Below, piece by piece: positions 1 through 6,890 of a stretch of DNA of 7,018 bases (positions are counted from its first letter, which is position 1; every line of letters begins with the position of its first letter). The notes below the pieces were generated by a model, which was not told the origin of the DNA, did no database searches, and worked only from the letters and a program-made list of their open reading frames with translations. The position numbers were made by a program, and so were the translations under genes. Origin of the DNA: CAYRLZ01 sp964425275 (GTDB taxonomy: Bacteria; Hydrothermota; Tepidihabitantia; Tepidihabitantales; JBDRVQ01); the NCBI GenBank assembly GCA_964425275.1, contig CAYRLZ010000094.1:1-7018 (forward strand). Reading direction: 5' to 3'.

Positions 1-80
1 AAAGAAGGAGAGGGAGAATATTTTCTCCCAACTTTGGCAATTTCTATTATTAGCTCCTTACTTCTTTCTATTATATCCAT
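1..80 (-). CDS. 5' part of an unidentified gene, possible partner restriction endonuclease (runs off the left edge)
   Basis: An ATG at 80-78 opens a frame with no stop through 26 codons to the window edge. The protein begins MDIIERSKELIIEIAKVG and continues with a basic, Ser/Pro-rich stretch. A good Shine-Dalgarno sequence, GGGAG, sits 7 nt before the ATG, inside the last codons of the methyltransferase. The frame overlaps the methyltransferase end by 23 nt (58-80), like the other overlaps in this operon. I do not recognise the protein from this fragment. Its place directly behind, and overlapping, a type II-like DNA methyltransferase makes a cognate restriction endonuclease the leading guess, but that is context only. 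It could also be another accessory protein or a short open frame. Confidence 0.6.
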   Translation of the reverse strand, partial: MDIIERSKELIIEIAKVGRKYSPSPS

Positions 81-1008
81 TTCTTTTCTCCCGAAATAAA
101 TAGAGAGATTCAGTTTGAGGCACGGAAATTGATTTTGTCCTTTTTTTATCTACTTTCCTTCTTGCCTTGGGTTCATTGGGCAGAATCTTTTCAAAGATGG
201 AGATTAATTGTTCTCTTAAATTCAATGGCTCAAATAATCTTTTCTCCGCAATTTTTACATACTTCTCCTTTATTTCGTATCCAATCCATCGGCGATTAAG
301 ATTTTTCGCCACCTTTGTCGTTGTCCCGATACCTAAAAATGGGTCTAAAACTAAATCTCCTTCATAAGAAAAAAGTTTTATCAGACGGTAGGGAATTTCT
401 TCTGGAAATGGACAGGGGTGGTCGTATTGATTCGGTGGGACAGGAGCAACATGCCAAATATTGTTTGCTAATTCTTTAGTAAATAAATCATCAATCAGAA
501 TTTTATTTTTTTCTTTTTCTTCTTTCGTTCTGCTTTGGTAAAATTTAGGACCGGGCTTTCGAAATATTAAAATATATTCCGTCATAATATTTGGGCAGTA
601 GTATCCAGGATAGGGATTCTGAATTGTCACTCCAGCTCGCTTTACGCCACCCGTCACTTTATACCAGACGATATCTTGGTGAAATTCGTAGCCAATTTTT
701 TCCATTAAAGAAACGAAGTGTTGGGGCAAGGGGTAGTGTTTTCCTTTATAAAGGACCGTTCCAATAACTACACAACAAAATCGCCCCGGTTTTAATACTC
801 GGTAGCATTCTTGAAAACAGCGGGTAAGCCATTCTAAGTATTTTTCATACTCTTCTCCTTTTCTGGTCCTAAACCATTTTGTTTTGTCGGTAGTGTGAAC
901 ATCGTAGTCTATCGCGTTCCAATAAGGCGGGGATGTGATAATTAAATCAACCTCATCATTTTGAATCTCGTCCTGGCTTTCACAGGATTTGAGAAAAATT
1001 TTATTCAT
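58..1008 (-). CDS. Beta-class site-specific DNA methyltransferase (N4-cytosine or N6-adenine)
   Basis: This 316-residue protein transfers a methyl group from S-adenosylmethionine to an exocyclic amino group in a specific DNA sequence. The catalytic motif IV, TSPPY (residues 25-29), comes first. A motif X-like HPCPFPEEIPYRLI (197-210) and the AdoMet-binding motif I DPFLGIGTT (222-230) follow, then the acidic WIGYEI (241-246). This order (IV ... X-I) defines the beta class. Motif I has Ile where many relatives have Ser (DPFxGSGTT). TSPPY favours N4-cytosine methylation, but some N6-adenine enzymes also have SPPY, so the base is unsettled. The middle (about 115-190) should hold the target-recognition region and gives no clue to specificity. 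The basic tail (about 275-316) is extra. The ATG overlaps the ribE stop by 8 nt (ATGAATAA). An AAGG lies about 13 nt upstream, which is rather far, so translation probably depends on coupling. By eye the gene is more AT-rich than the upstream genes, compatible with later acquisition. Confidence 0.93.
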   Translation of the reverse strand: MNKIFLKSCESQDEIQNDEVDLIITSPPYWNAIDYDVHTTDKTKWFRTRKGEEYEKYLEWLTRCFQECYRVLKPGRFCCVVIGTVLYKGKHYPLPQHFVSLMEKIGYEFHQDIVWYKVTGGVKRAGVTIQNPYPGYYCPNIMTEYILIFRKPGPKFYQSRTKEEKEKNKILIDDLFTKELANNIWHVAPVPPNQYDHPCPFPEEIPYRLIKLFSYEGDLVLDPFLGIGTTTKVAKNLNRRWIGYEIKEKYVKIAEKRLFEPLNLREQLISIFEKILPNEPKARRKVDKKRTKSISVPQTESLYLFREKRNGYNRKK

Positions 1009-1588
1009 ATTTTTCTGTTTTCCTTACATACTTTCCCAATATGTCATACTCAATATTGACCGCATCGCCGACCCTGCGGTATTTTAAGGTTGTATTCTCG
1101 TAGGTATAAGGGATAATTACTACTTGGAAGTGATTCCCCCGGATATTAGAAACCGTCAAACTTATCCCCGAGAGAGCAATTGAACCTTTTTCTACAATAT
1201 GAGAAAGGTTTTTAGGGCTTATCTTTATCTCAAAAAGGAAATTTCTTCCTGACCTTGTAATTTTAATTATCCGCCCAACCTCGTCAATATGCCCCTGAAC
1301 AAAATGACCGCCAAAACGATTGCGGGCAGCAATCGCCCTTTCTAAGTTACAGAAATCTCCCCTTTTTAAATCTTTCAGGGTTGTTTTTGATAGGGTCTCT
1401 TTTGTCGCCTCAACCAGAAAGGTATTCTCTCTAATGTCGGTGACCGTCAGGCAACAGCCCTCAACCGCGATTGAGTCGCCTAACTTCATCTCCTTCGTTA
1501 GAGAGCTCTGGATAGTTAAAATTTTATTTCCCGCCCGAAGGGAAATCTCTGAAACCCGACCAACTTCTTCAATAATACCGGTGAACAT
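1001..1588 (-). CDS. ribE: Riboflavin synthase, alpha chain
   Basis: This enzyme dismutates two molecules of 6,7-dimethyl-8-ribityllumazine to riboflavin plus the pyrimidinedione precursor, the last step of riboflavin synthesis. The protein of 195 residues is close to the usual length of about 200 and consists of two lumazine-binding barrel repeats. The first has the invariant N-terminus MFTGIIEEVG and the motif SIAVEGCCLTV (39-49). The second has FVQGHIDEVG (96-105) and GSIALSGISLTV (135-146). Residues matching known active-site positions of the E. coli enzyme are present: Phe2, Cys46, His100, Lys134 and Ser143. The ATG at 1588 is chosen because family members begin MFTGII. An upstream in-frame TTG at 1615 would add nine residues unlike the family. 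The start lies 20 nt inside the end of ribD with no clear Shine-Dalgarno at normal spacing, so translation is probably coupled to ribD. The symbol follows Bacillus usage; the E. coli gene is ribC. Confidence 0.97.
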   Translation of the reverse strand: MFTGIIEEVGRVSEISLRAGNKILTIQSSLTKEMKLGDSIAVEGCCLTVTDIRENTFLVEATKETLSKTTLKDLKRGDFCNLERAIAARNRFGGHFVQGHIDEVGRIIKITRSGRNFLFEIKISPKNLSHIVEKGSIALSGISLTVSNIRGNHFQVVIIPYTYENTTLKYRRVGDAVNIEYDILGKYVRKTEKYE

Positions 1589-2687
1589 AAGCGGTGAAAA
1601 GAAAATCTTCCCCAATCCTTTTAACCTTTGCCTCTTTTAATTTAATCGCTTTTTTCAGACTCCCAAGAAAGAGTCTTTCGGTGAAGGCAAGCCCTTTGCC
1701 TAAAATCTTTGGTGAGAGAAAGAGAAATATCCGGTCAACAATCCCTTCTTCTAATGCCGAGGAGATAACTTTTGCCCCGCCTTCAATTAAAACCTTGGCG
1801 CAACCTAATTTATATAATTCGGCCAAGAGCGCCGACCAGGAAAGCAGGTCTTCTTTTTTTCTCACCGGAATTACCCTTGCCCCTCTCTTTTCCAATTCCG
1901 CTACCTTTCTCCAATCCGGACTTTCTTTTTTCTCGGTGAATATTATTATTTCTCCTGGCTTGCGAAATAATCGGCTTTGGAGAGGAATGACAAGTGAAGA
2001 GTCAAGGATTATCCTCTTTATTTGTTTTCCACCGATCGCACGGCAGGTAAGTTGAGGGTTATCCTTGAGAATGGTATTTATCCCAACCAAAACGGCATCG
2101 TTTTGGCAACGGAGTTGATTGGCAAAGTCTCTGGCTTTTTTTTGGGTAATCCATTTTGACTCTCCTTTTAGAGTGGCCATCTTTCCGTCAAGGGATGAGG
2201 CAACTTTTAATGTGATATAGGGCTTTTTCCATTTCATCCATTTTATATACCACTCATTTAATTCTTTTGCCTCCCTTTCCATAATTCCGGCTCTCACCTT
2301 AATTCCGGCTTTTTCTAAGACCTCTTTCCCCAACACTTTGGGATTTGGGTCTTCCATCGCATAGACGACCTCTTTAATTCCTTCTTTAATAATTCTCTCG
2401 GTGCAGGGTGGGGTCTTTCCATAGTGGGAGCAAGGTTCTAAGTTACAATAAAGGGTTGAACCTCTAAGTTCTCTCTTATCCTTGACACTTTCCAGGGCAA
2501 CGATTTCCGCATGCTTTTCCCCATATCGCTTGTGATAACCCCATCCTTTAATCTTGCCGTTTTTCACAATGACCGCGCCGCATAATGGATTGGGCGAGGT
2601 GAAGGGGATACCTTTTCGGGCTAATTGCAAGGTGCGAGCGATGAAGTATTCATCACTCTTCTTTCTTTTCTCGTTTTGCCTCTTCAA
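1569..2687 (-). CDS. ribD: Bifunctional riboflavin biosynthesis deaminase/reductase
   Basis: RibD deaminates 2,5-diamino-6-ribosylamino-4(3H)-pyrimidinone 5'-phosphate and then reduces the ribosyl group with NADPH. The N-terminal deaminase domain (about 10-150) has the zinc site: HAE at 59-61 (His59 ligand, Glu61 catalytic) and PCSHYGKTPPC at 85-95 (Cys86 and Cys95 ligands). The C-terminal reductase domain (about 155-372) shows the typical KVASSLDGKMA (161-171), SKWIT (177-181), DAVLVGINTILKDNPQLT (197-214) and the IEGGAKV nucleotide-binding loop (301-307). At 372 residues it is full length. The start is uncertain. The only suitable in-frame codon is TTG at 2687, 35 nt inside the EF-G-like gene, giving MKRQNEKRKKSDEYF. 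There is no ATG or GTG before the conserved DEYF, and no good Shine-Dalgarno precedes the TTG. RibD and RibE form a coupled pair; the ribBA and ribH genes are not in this window. Confidence 0.96.
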   Translation of the reverse strand: MKRQNEKRKKSDEYFIARTLQLARKGIPFTSPNPLCGAVIVKNGKIKGWGYHKRYGEKHAEIVALESVKDKRELRGSTLYCNLEPCSHYGKTPPCTERIIKEGIKEVVYAMEDPNPKVLGKEVLEKAGIKVRAGIMEREAKELNEWYIKWMKWKKPYITLKVASSLDGKMATLKGESKWITQKKARDFANQLRCQNDAVLVGINTILKDNPQLTCRAIGGKQIKRIILDSSLVIPLQSRLFRKPGEIIIFTEKKESPDWRKVAELEKRGARVIPVRKKEDLLSWSALLAELYKLGCAKVLIEGGAKVISSALEEGIVDRIFLFLSPKILGKGLAFTERLFLGSLKKAIKLKEAKVKRIGEDFLFTAYVHRYY

Positions 2688-4707
2688 TTATCTTATTGCT
2701 AATTTCTTTTGGCACTTCTTCATAAAATGCGAATTTCTGGGTGAAATAGCCCCTTCCCTGAGTGATGGAGCGGAGGGTCGTGGAATATTTGTAGAGCTCC
2801 GCAAGGGGACATTGGGCTTTGACAACCTGCAAGTTTCCCTCCCGGTCAATACCTAAAATCCTACCTCGCCGGGCATTTAAGTCGCCGACGACATCGCCCA
2901 AAAATTGCTCCGGACAGCGCACCTCTAACTCCATTATCGGCTCCAAAAGAATCACCCCGGCCTTTTCGCAGGCATTCCGGAAGGACATAATCGCGGCAAT
3001 CTTAAACGCGATGTCCGAAGAATCTACTGGATGAAAACTGCCGTCATAAACCGTTACCTTTAAGTCGGTCATTGGGTAATTAGCTAAAAATCCGGCCTCC
3101 ATTGCTTCCCTTGTTCCTTTTTCTATTGATGGGATATACTTTGCCGGGATTGCTCCACCATAGATGGCATCTTCAAATTCAAAGCCCTTTCCCCGGGGTA
3201 GGGGTTCAATTCGAAGCCAGACATCACCATATTGACCTCGCCCGCCGGTCTGTTTTTTATACTTCCCCTGGGCCTCGCTACTCTTGGTGATTGTCTCCCG
3301 ATAAGGAATCTTTGGCCGCCGGGTCTCAACCTCAACATCAAATCTTCGTTTCAACCTCCCTAATATTACATCCAGATGGAGTTCACCGAGTCCGGAGATA
3401 ATCTCTTGTTTTAATTCTTGCGCATAATAGAAGGAGAAAGTCGGGTCTTCGTCATGGAGACGATGGAGTCCATTGGAGACCTTTTCTTCATCGCCCCGGC
3501 TCTTCGGAATAATCGCCACAGAAATTGATGGCTCGGGGAATTTGATTGGTGGTAACTTGAGATTTAACTCCGGAGCCGTAAGGGTATCCGATGTCTTTGT
3601 CTCCTTTAACTTCACCAACGCCCCAATTTCACCCGTCCGTAATATTCCAACTTCTTCCCTTTCCTTTCCCTTTATGTAATAAATCTGATTAATCTTCTCT
3701 TGCCGTCCGGTTGTCATATTTATGAGATTATCACCCGATACCACTTTACCAGAAAGAACCTTACAATAATTTAAATCGCCGATGTGTAGTTCCGAAACCG
3801 TCTTAAAGATAAAAAGAAGCGGTGGACCATCTGGTTTCACCCCAAGGATTTTATCATCAATTTTTATCCCACAATCAATCGGCGAGGGTAGATATTCGCA
3901 AGCAAAGTCAAGGATTAAGTCTACCCCGATATTTGCTTGCGCATCACCGACTAAAATAGGGAAAATCTCCCTCTTCTTTATTCCCTCCTTTAATCCCAGT
4001 TGAATCTCTTCTTTTGTTATTTCTCCACCTTCCAGATATTTATTCAATATCATCTCAGAGACATCGCCTAAGGCTTCAATTATCTTTTCTCGGTATTTGC
4101 CCACCTCCACCTTTAACTCTTCGGGAATGGGACTTTCCTTCTTGCCATTCTCATAAAAATATGCCTTCTCATTTAGGATATCCACCAGACCCTTAAAATC
4201 CGTCTCCTTACCGATGGGTAAAAATAAGGGAACGGCTTTGGCACCAACTACCTTCCCTAATTCATCTAAGACCTTAAAGAAATCGCTATGTTCCTTTTTT
4301 AACTTATTGATAAAGAAGAAGACCGGTTTTTCCTCTTCGCCGAGATAACGGAGGCAGATTTCACTTCCTACCTCAATCCCCCCGGTGGCATCAATCACCA
4401 CACAGCCGGTATCACAAGCCCTAATTCCCGAGAGGACCTCTCCCAAGAAGTCGGCATAACCTGGGGTATCAATCAGATTAAATAAAAACCCTTTGTATTC
4501 CCCAAAACCTAATGCCAAATTAATACTCACCTTTCGGGCAATCTCGTCTTCATCGTAATCAAAGAAGGAGGTACCATCATCAACCTTTCCTTTTCGGGGA
4601 TTTGTCCCTAAGAGGAAAATTAGATTGTCGGCAATCGTTGTCTTGCCACAACCCGAATGACCAAAGAAACCAATATTTCTAATCTTTTCTGGTGGATGTT
4701 CTTTCAT
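2653..4707 (-). CDS. fusA: EF-G-like translational GTPase (EF-G paralogue family) with altered G4/G5 motifs
   Basis: The 684-residue protein has the full EF-G layout: GTPase domain (1-280), domain II (about 295-380), domain III (about 390-465), domain IV (about 468-590) and domain V (about 590-665). Visible motifs are the P-loop GHSGCGKT (16-23), G3 DTPGY (80-84), GELHLDVILGRL (441-452), QTGGRGQYGDVW (486-497), the domain IV tip HPVDSSDIAFKIAA (559-572) and TQGRGYF (649-655). DTPGY instead of DTPGH, the HPVDSS tip and the MKE..PEKIRN start point to the 'EF-G-like' paralogue class rather than canonical EF-G. The symbol is therefore only a family label. The G4 motif, normally NKxD, is NKLK (134-137) and G5 is GDA (254-256) instead of GSA, so guanine specificity may be altered. 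The ATG at 4707 fits the family N-terminus. A longer in-frame start at 4803 would read through the upstream terminator and promoter. The gene is first in the operon and overlaps ribD by 35 nt. Canonical translocase activity should not be assumed. Confidence 0.92.
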   Translation of the reverse strand: MKEHPPEKIRNIGFFGHSGCGKTTIADNLIFLLGTNPRKGKVDDGTSFFDYDEDEIARKVSINLALGFGEYKGFLFNLIDTPGYADFLGEVLSGIRACDTGCVVIDATGGIEVGSEICLRYLGEEEKPVFFFINKLKKEHSDFFKVLDELGKVVGAKAVPLFLPIGKETDFKGLVDILNEKAYFYENGKKESPIPEELKVEVGKYREKIIEALGDVSEMILNKYLEGGEITKEEIQLGLKEGIKKREIFPILVGDAQANIGVDLILDFACEYLPSPIDCGIKIDDKILGVKPDGPPLLFIFKTVSELHIGDLNYCKVLSGKVVSGDNLINMTTGRQEKINQIYYIKGKEREEVGILRTGEIGALVKLKETKTSDTLTAPELNLKLPPIKFPEPSISVAIIPKSRGDEEKVSNGLHRLHDEDPTFSFYYAQELKQEIISGLGELHLDVILGRLKRRFDVEVETRRPKIPYRETITKSSEAQGKYKKQTGGRGQYGDVWLRIEPLPRGKGFEFEDAIYGGAIPAKYIPSIEKGTREAMEAGFLANYPMTDLKVTVYDGSFHPVDSSDIAFKIAAIMSFRNACEKAGVILLEPIMELEVRCPEQFLGDVVGDLNARRGRILGIDREGNLQVVKAQCPLAELYKYSTTLRSITQGRGYFTQKFAFYEEVPKEISNKIIEEAKREKKEE

Positions 4708-4714
4708 AGGGGTT

Positions 4715-4743
4715 ATAATAACCGAATTCTCTCCAAAAGTCAA
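4715..4743 (-). promoter_or_regulatory. Sigma70-type promoter of the EF-G-like/ribDE/methyltransferase operon, probably leaderless
   Basis: On the minus strand, TTGACT (4743-4738) and TATTAT (4720-4715) are separated by exactly 17 bp. Only AACCCCT (7 nt) lies between the -10 box and the ATG of the EF-G-like gene. The expected start of transcription is therefore at or within a base of the A of the start codon. No Shine-Dalgarno lies at useful spacing; the nearest, GGAGAG, is inside the promoter spacer. There is no room for a riboswitch or attenuator. The match to consensus is seen directly; promoter activity is inferred. Confidence 0.8.
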
Positions 4744-4784
4744 GAACTGTCGCCCCGCACATATTCGGCGGCTTTGGCACGAAT

Positions 4785-4828
4785 AAAAAAGGCGGGAGCC
4801 CAAAGATTGTTTCCGGGTTCCCGCCTTT
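4785..4828 (-). terminator. Intrinsic terminator of the protease gene
   Basis: In the minus-strand transcript, GGCGGGA (4825-4819) pairs with TCCCGCC (4797-4791). After one A/C mismatch the stem continues with CCC (4817-4815) pairing GGG (4801-4799) around a 13-nt loop. Six Ts (4790-4785) follow, three of which can extend the stem with AAA at 4828-4826. It lies 16 nt beyond the protease stop and upstream of the next promoter, so the two transcription units are separated. The plus strand lacks a matching U tract, so it appears to act in one direction. Confidence 0.93.
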
Positions 4829-4843
4829 CCTATTTAGGGGTGG

Positions 4844-6805
4844 TTATTGGAAAAGCACTATCTTTCCAACAAAGGTGTTGCTTTTGGATGCCAAACGATA
4901 GAAGTATACCCCGTCCGGTAATTCTTTTGAGACAATCTCTAATCTATTATTTCCCCTCTTACCCGAAAGGGAAAGTTTCTTTATTTCTCTTCCGATACCG
5001 TCGTAGATTGAGAGGTTGAGTTTATCTTCACTGGGAAGGTTGAGAAGAAAGGAAATCTTCCCTCTCTCAATTCCGCTCACTTTAAGGGAAGGTGCAAAGG
5101 CAACCTCTTTGGTCATCACACTGGTATTGCCGATGAAGACTTCATCTTGGTCTTGAATCAAGGTTAAGGAACCAGCATTGGCACAACTCAAATCAAAGAA
5201 GTAGTCTCCTGAACCGGCATAGGATTTGACATAGATTTTATAATTGCCGATAGTCGTTGGGGTATAACCAATATATTCCTGCCGGCTCTTTCCGGCCGAT
5301 GAGGCGACCTGTTTCCCGGAAGGATTATAGAGATAAAGGTCAAAGTCTGGGTTAGAACTGGAAGCCCAGTTCGGCATTATTAAGGTTATCGCTATTGGAT
5401 AAGAGGTAGAATTAACATTCACCTGCCAGATATCGGTTCGTCCACTTGCTCCAAGATATTCGGAGGCATAGATATGAGGTGGGACGGTTGGACCGGTTCC
5501 GGTATATCCGCCGGCGCTCTTTATTGCTTCATAAGCCTGATTTCGGCCCGAGCCGTAGTCAATATCCTTTCCACCCGGTCCCCAATCCTGGGCGGTATTG
5601 CTGATAATCTCTTTGACCTGGGTTGGGGTTAGGTTGATATTCGCATCTAACATTAAGGCGGCCGTGCCAGCGATAAAAGGGGTCGCCATACTCGTTCCGC
5701 TGTATGTGATGTATTGATTTTTGGTTCCTTTTCGGGCAGCGGTGATATTTACGCCGGGGGCTGAGACATCTGGTTTTGTGCGATTGTCAGCGGTTGGACC
5801 GCGGGAAGAAAAACTGGCCAAATAGAAACCCTTCTCACTGCAATCCGACATCGCACCCACGGTTATTGGTTTTTCGGCGGCGGCGGGGGAACCAATCGTG
5901 TATTTCTTTGGACCGGAGTTTCCGGCGGCAACCACCGTAATAATCCCATTGTCAACCGCATTGTTACAGGCTAAGGATAGGGCGTCCTGACCATTGGAAC
6001 TGCCGGAGGCGCCGAGGCTGATTGATAAGATTCTTATATTATAGCTCGCCTTATTCTGAACCACCCAGTCAATTCCATTGATTATCGTAGATGTGGAGCC
6101 ACTGCCGCTCGCATTAAGAACCTTAACGCCAACTAAGGCCGCACCATAGGCAACGCCTTTATAGGTGGCATTCCCTTCACCGGTGCCCGCGGCAATTGAG
6201 GCGCAGTGGGTGCCGTGTCCATTATCATCATAAGGGGTGGTGCGACCATTTATGAAGTCCTTCCAGCCGATAACCTTACCACCGTCTAAGTCGTAATGTC
6301 CAATATCAATCCCGGTATCAAGGATGGTTATCACAATATCATTCTTGGAGTAAGAGGTAACATTGCCATCTCTATCGCCCTCAACGCCAAAATCGGTCCT
6401 CGCCTTGGTGGCGCCGAACCAGGAAGAGGCGGTCCCAAGAAGGATTGAGACCGGGGCATCGTATTCAATATGCGCCACCGAATTCTCCTTGGCTAACCTT
6501 AAAATCTGCTCCCTTTTTAATAGGCCGGCAAATCCGGGGATTATCTGATATTGATATTTCAGGGAGAAGTCACCAATTTTTTCTTTTAGATTATCAATCA
6601 GGGCATCGGTTGGTGCAGATTTTAAGAGAACAATTACCGGGACCTCTTCGTTTGTCTTTAGGAGATAGTTTAAGTTCTGAAATATCTTGTCGCCATCGGT
6701 ATCGTAAATCAGGTTTTCAGAGGAGGGGATTTCCGTGGGCTTAAAAGAGGCAAATATAATTAAAGGTAAAAAAATAAAAAAAATAAAAGTGATAAAGGTC
6801 TTCAT
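4844..6805 (-). CDS. Secreted subtilisin-family (S8) serine protease with propeptide, PPC domain and Por/T9SS-like C-terminal tail
   Basis: This is a 653-residue exported endopeptidase. A hydrophobic signal peptide (about 1-20, probable cleavage near Ala19/Ser20) is followed by an inhibitor I9-like propeptide (about 55-118) that folds and masks the enzyme. The S8 catalytic domain (about 130-430) has Asp163 in ILDTGID, His197 in NGHGTH, the oxyanion Asn296 in VVAAGNSGP, and Ser372 in SGTSMATP. All catalytic residues are present. A bacterial pre-peptidase C-terminal (PPC) beta domain follows at about 455-540. The last 75 residues (about 578-653) have the NLSIYDGIGREIKKL and LPDGVYFYRL pattern of FlgD-like/Por secretion tails, which suggests type IX-type export or surface attachment. 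That machinery is not in the window. The ATG at 6805 is chosen for its ideal GGAGG site and signal peptide; an in-frame codon at 6832 lies inside the promoter region. It is a single-gene unit with its own promoter and terminator. The natural substrate is unknown; nutrient scavenging or processing of surface proteins is likely. Confidence 0.96.
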   Translation of the reverse strand: MKTFITFIFFIFLPLIIFASFKPTEIPSSENLIYDTDGDKIFQNLNYLLKTNEEVPVIVLLKSAPTDALIDNLKEKIGDFSLKYQYQIIPGFAGLLKREQILRLAKENSVAHIEYDAPVSILLGTASSWFGATKARTDFGVEGDRDGNVTSYSKNDIVITILDTGIDIGHYDLDGGKVIGWKDFINGRTTPYDDNGHGTHCASIAAGTGEGNATYKGVAYGAALVGVKVLNASGSGSTSTIINGIDWVVQNKASYNIRILSISLGASGSSNGQDALSLACNNAVDNGIITVVAAGNSGPKKYTIGSPAAAEKPITVGAMSDCSEKGFYLASFSSRGPTADNRTKPDVSAPGVNITAARKGTKNQYITYSGTSMATPFIAGTAALMLDANINLTPTQVKEIISNTAQDWGPGGKDIDYGSGRNQAYEAIKSAGGYTGTGPTVPPHIYASEYLGASGRTDIWQVNVNSTSYPIAITLIMPNWASSSNPDFDLYLYNPSGKQVASSAGKSRQEYIGYTPTTIGNYKIYVKSYAGSGDYFFDLSCANAGSLTLIQDQDEVFIGNTSVMTKEVAFAPSLKVSGIERGKISFLLNLPSEDKLNLSIYDGIGREIKKLSLSGKRGNNRLEIVSKELPDGVYFYRLASKSNTFVGKIVLFQ

Positions 6806-6809
6806 AAGT

Positions 6810-6815
6810 CCCTCC
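6810..6815 (-). promoter_or_regulatory. Strong Shine-Dalgarno of the protease gene
   Basis: GGAGGG on the minus strand lies 4 nt before the ATG at 6805. It fixes the start codon and contrasts with the missing or weak ribosome sites of the downstream operon. With transcription predicted to start near 6817, the 5' leader is only about 10-13 nt, just enough to hold this site. Confidence 0.88.
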
Positions 6816-6823
6816 AAGCACCA

Positions 6824-6852
6824 ATTATACACTAAAAATTAAATTTCGTCAA
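6824..6852 (-). promoter_or_regulatory. Sigma70-type promoter of the protease gene
   Basis: TTGACG (6852-6847) and a perfect TATAAT (6829-6824) are separated by exactly 17 bp with an AT-rich spacer. The -10 box is 18 nt before the ATG. This near-consensus form suggests housekeeping-sigma expression; no operator-like palindrome overlaps it. Confidence 0.87.
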
Positions 6853-6890
6853 TAGGGCTTCGGGGGCGATTGTTTAGACAAAAGATAAAA

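Noticed and set aside
12..29. Hairpin GGGAGAA-TATT-TTCTCCC as a terminator after the methyltransferase
   Set aside because: It lies inside the open frame that starts at 80, and the minus strand continues TCTCCTTCTTT without a real U tract.
1589..1615. Nine-residue upstream extension of riboflavin synthase from a TTG
   Set aside because: Riboflavin synthases begin with MFTGII, which is encoded from the ATG at 1588; the TTG has a purine-rich site only about one base away, too close to use.
1594..2055. Long plus-strand open frame opposite ribD
   Set aside because: It lies wholly antisense to a well-supported ribD sequence, has no family resemblance, and reflects codon bias of the real gene; the other plus-strand frames are of the same kind.
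4708..4803. Longer N-terminus for the EF-G-like protein starting at 4803
   Set aside because: It would read through the intrinsic terminator and the promoter, and the added 32 residues do not resemble the family, whose N-terminus begins at the ATG at 4707.
4708..4843. FMN riboswitch controlling the riboflavin genes
   Set aside because: The space between the terminator and the ATG is filled by the promoter, the predicted leader is essentially absent, and no FMN-aptamer conserved blocks are seen.
6806..6832. Nine-residue upstream extension of the protease
   Set aside because: It overlaps the -10 box and the Shine-Dalgarno; the ATG at 6805 has ideal spacing and starts a normal signal peptide.
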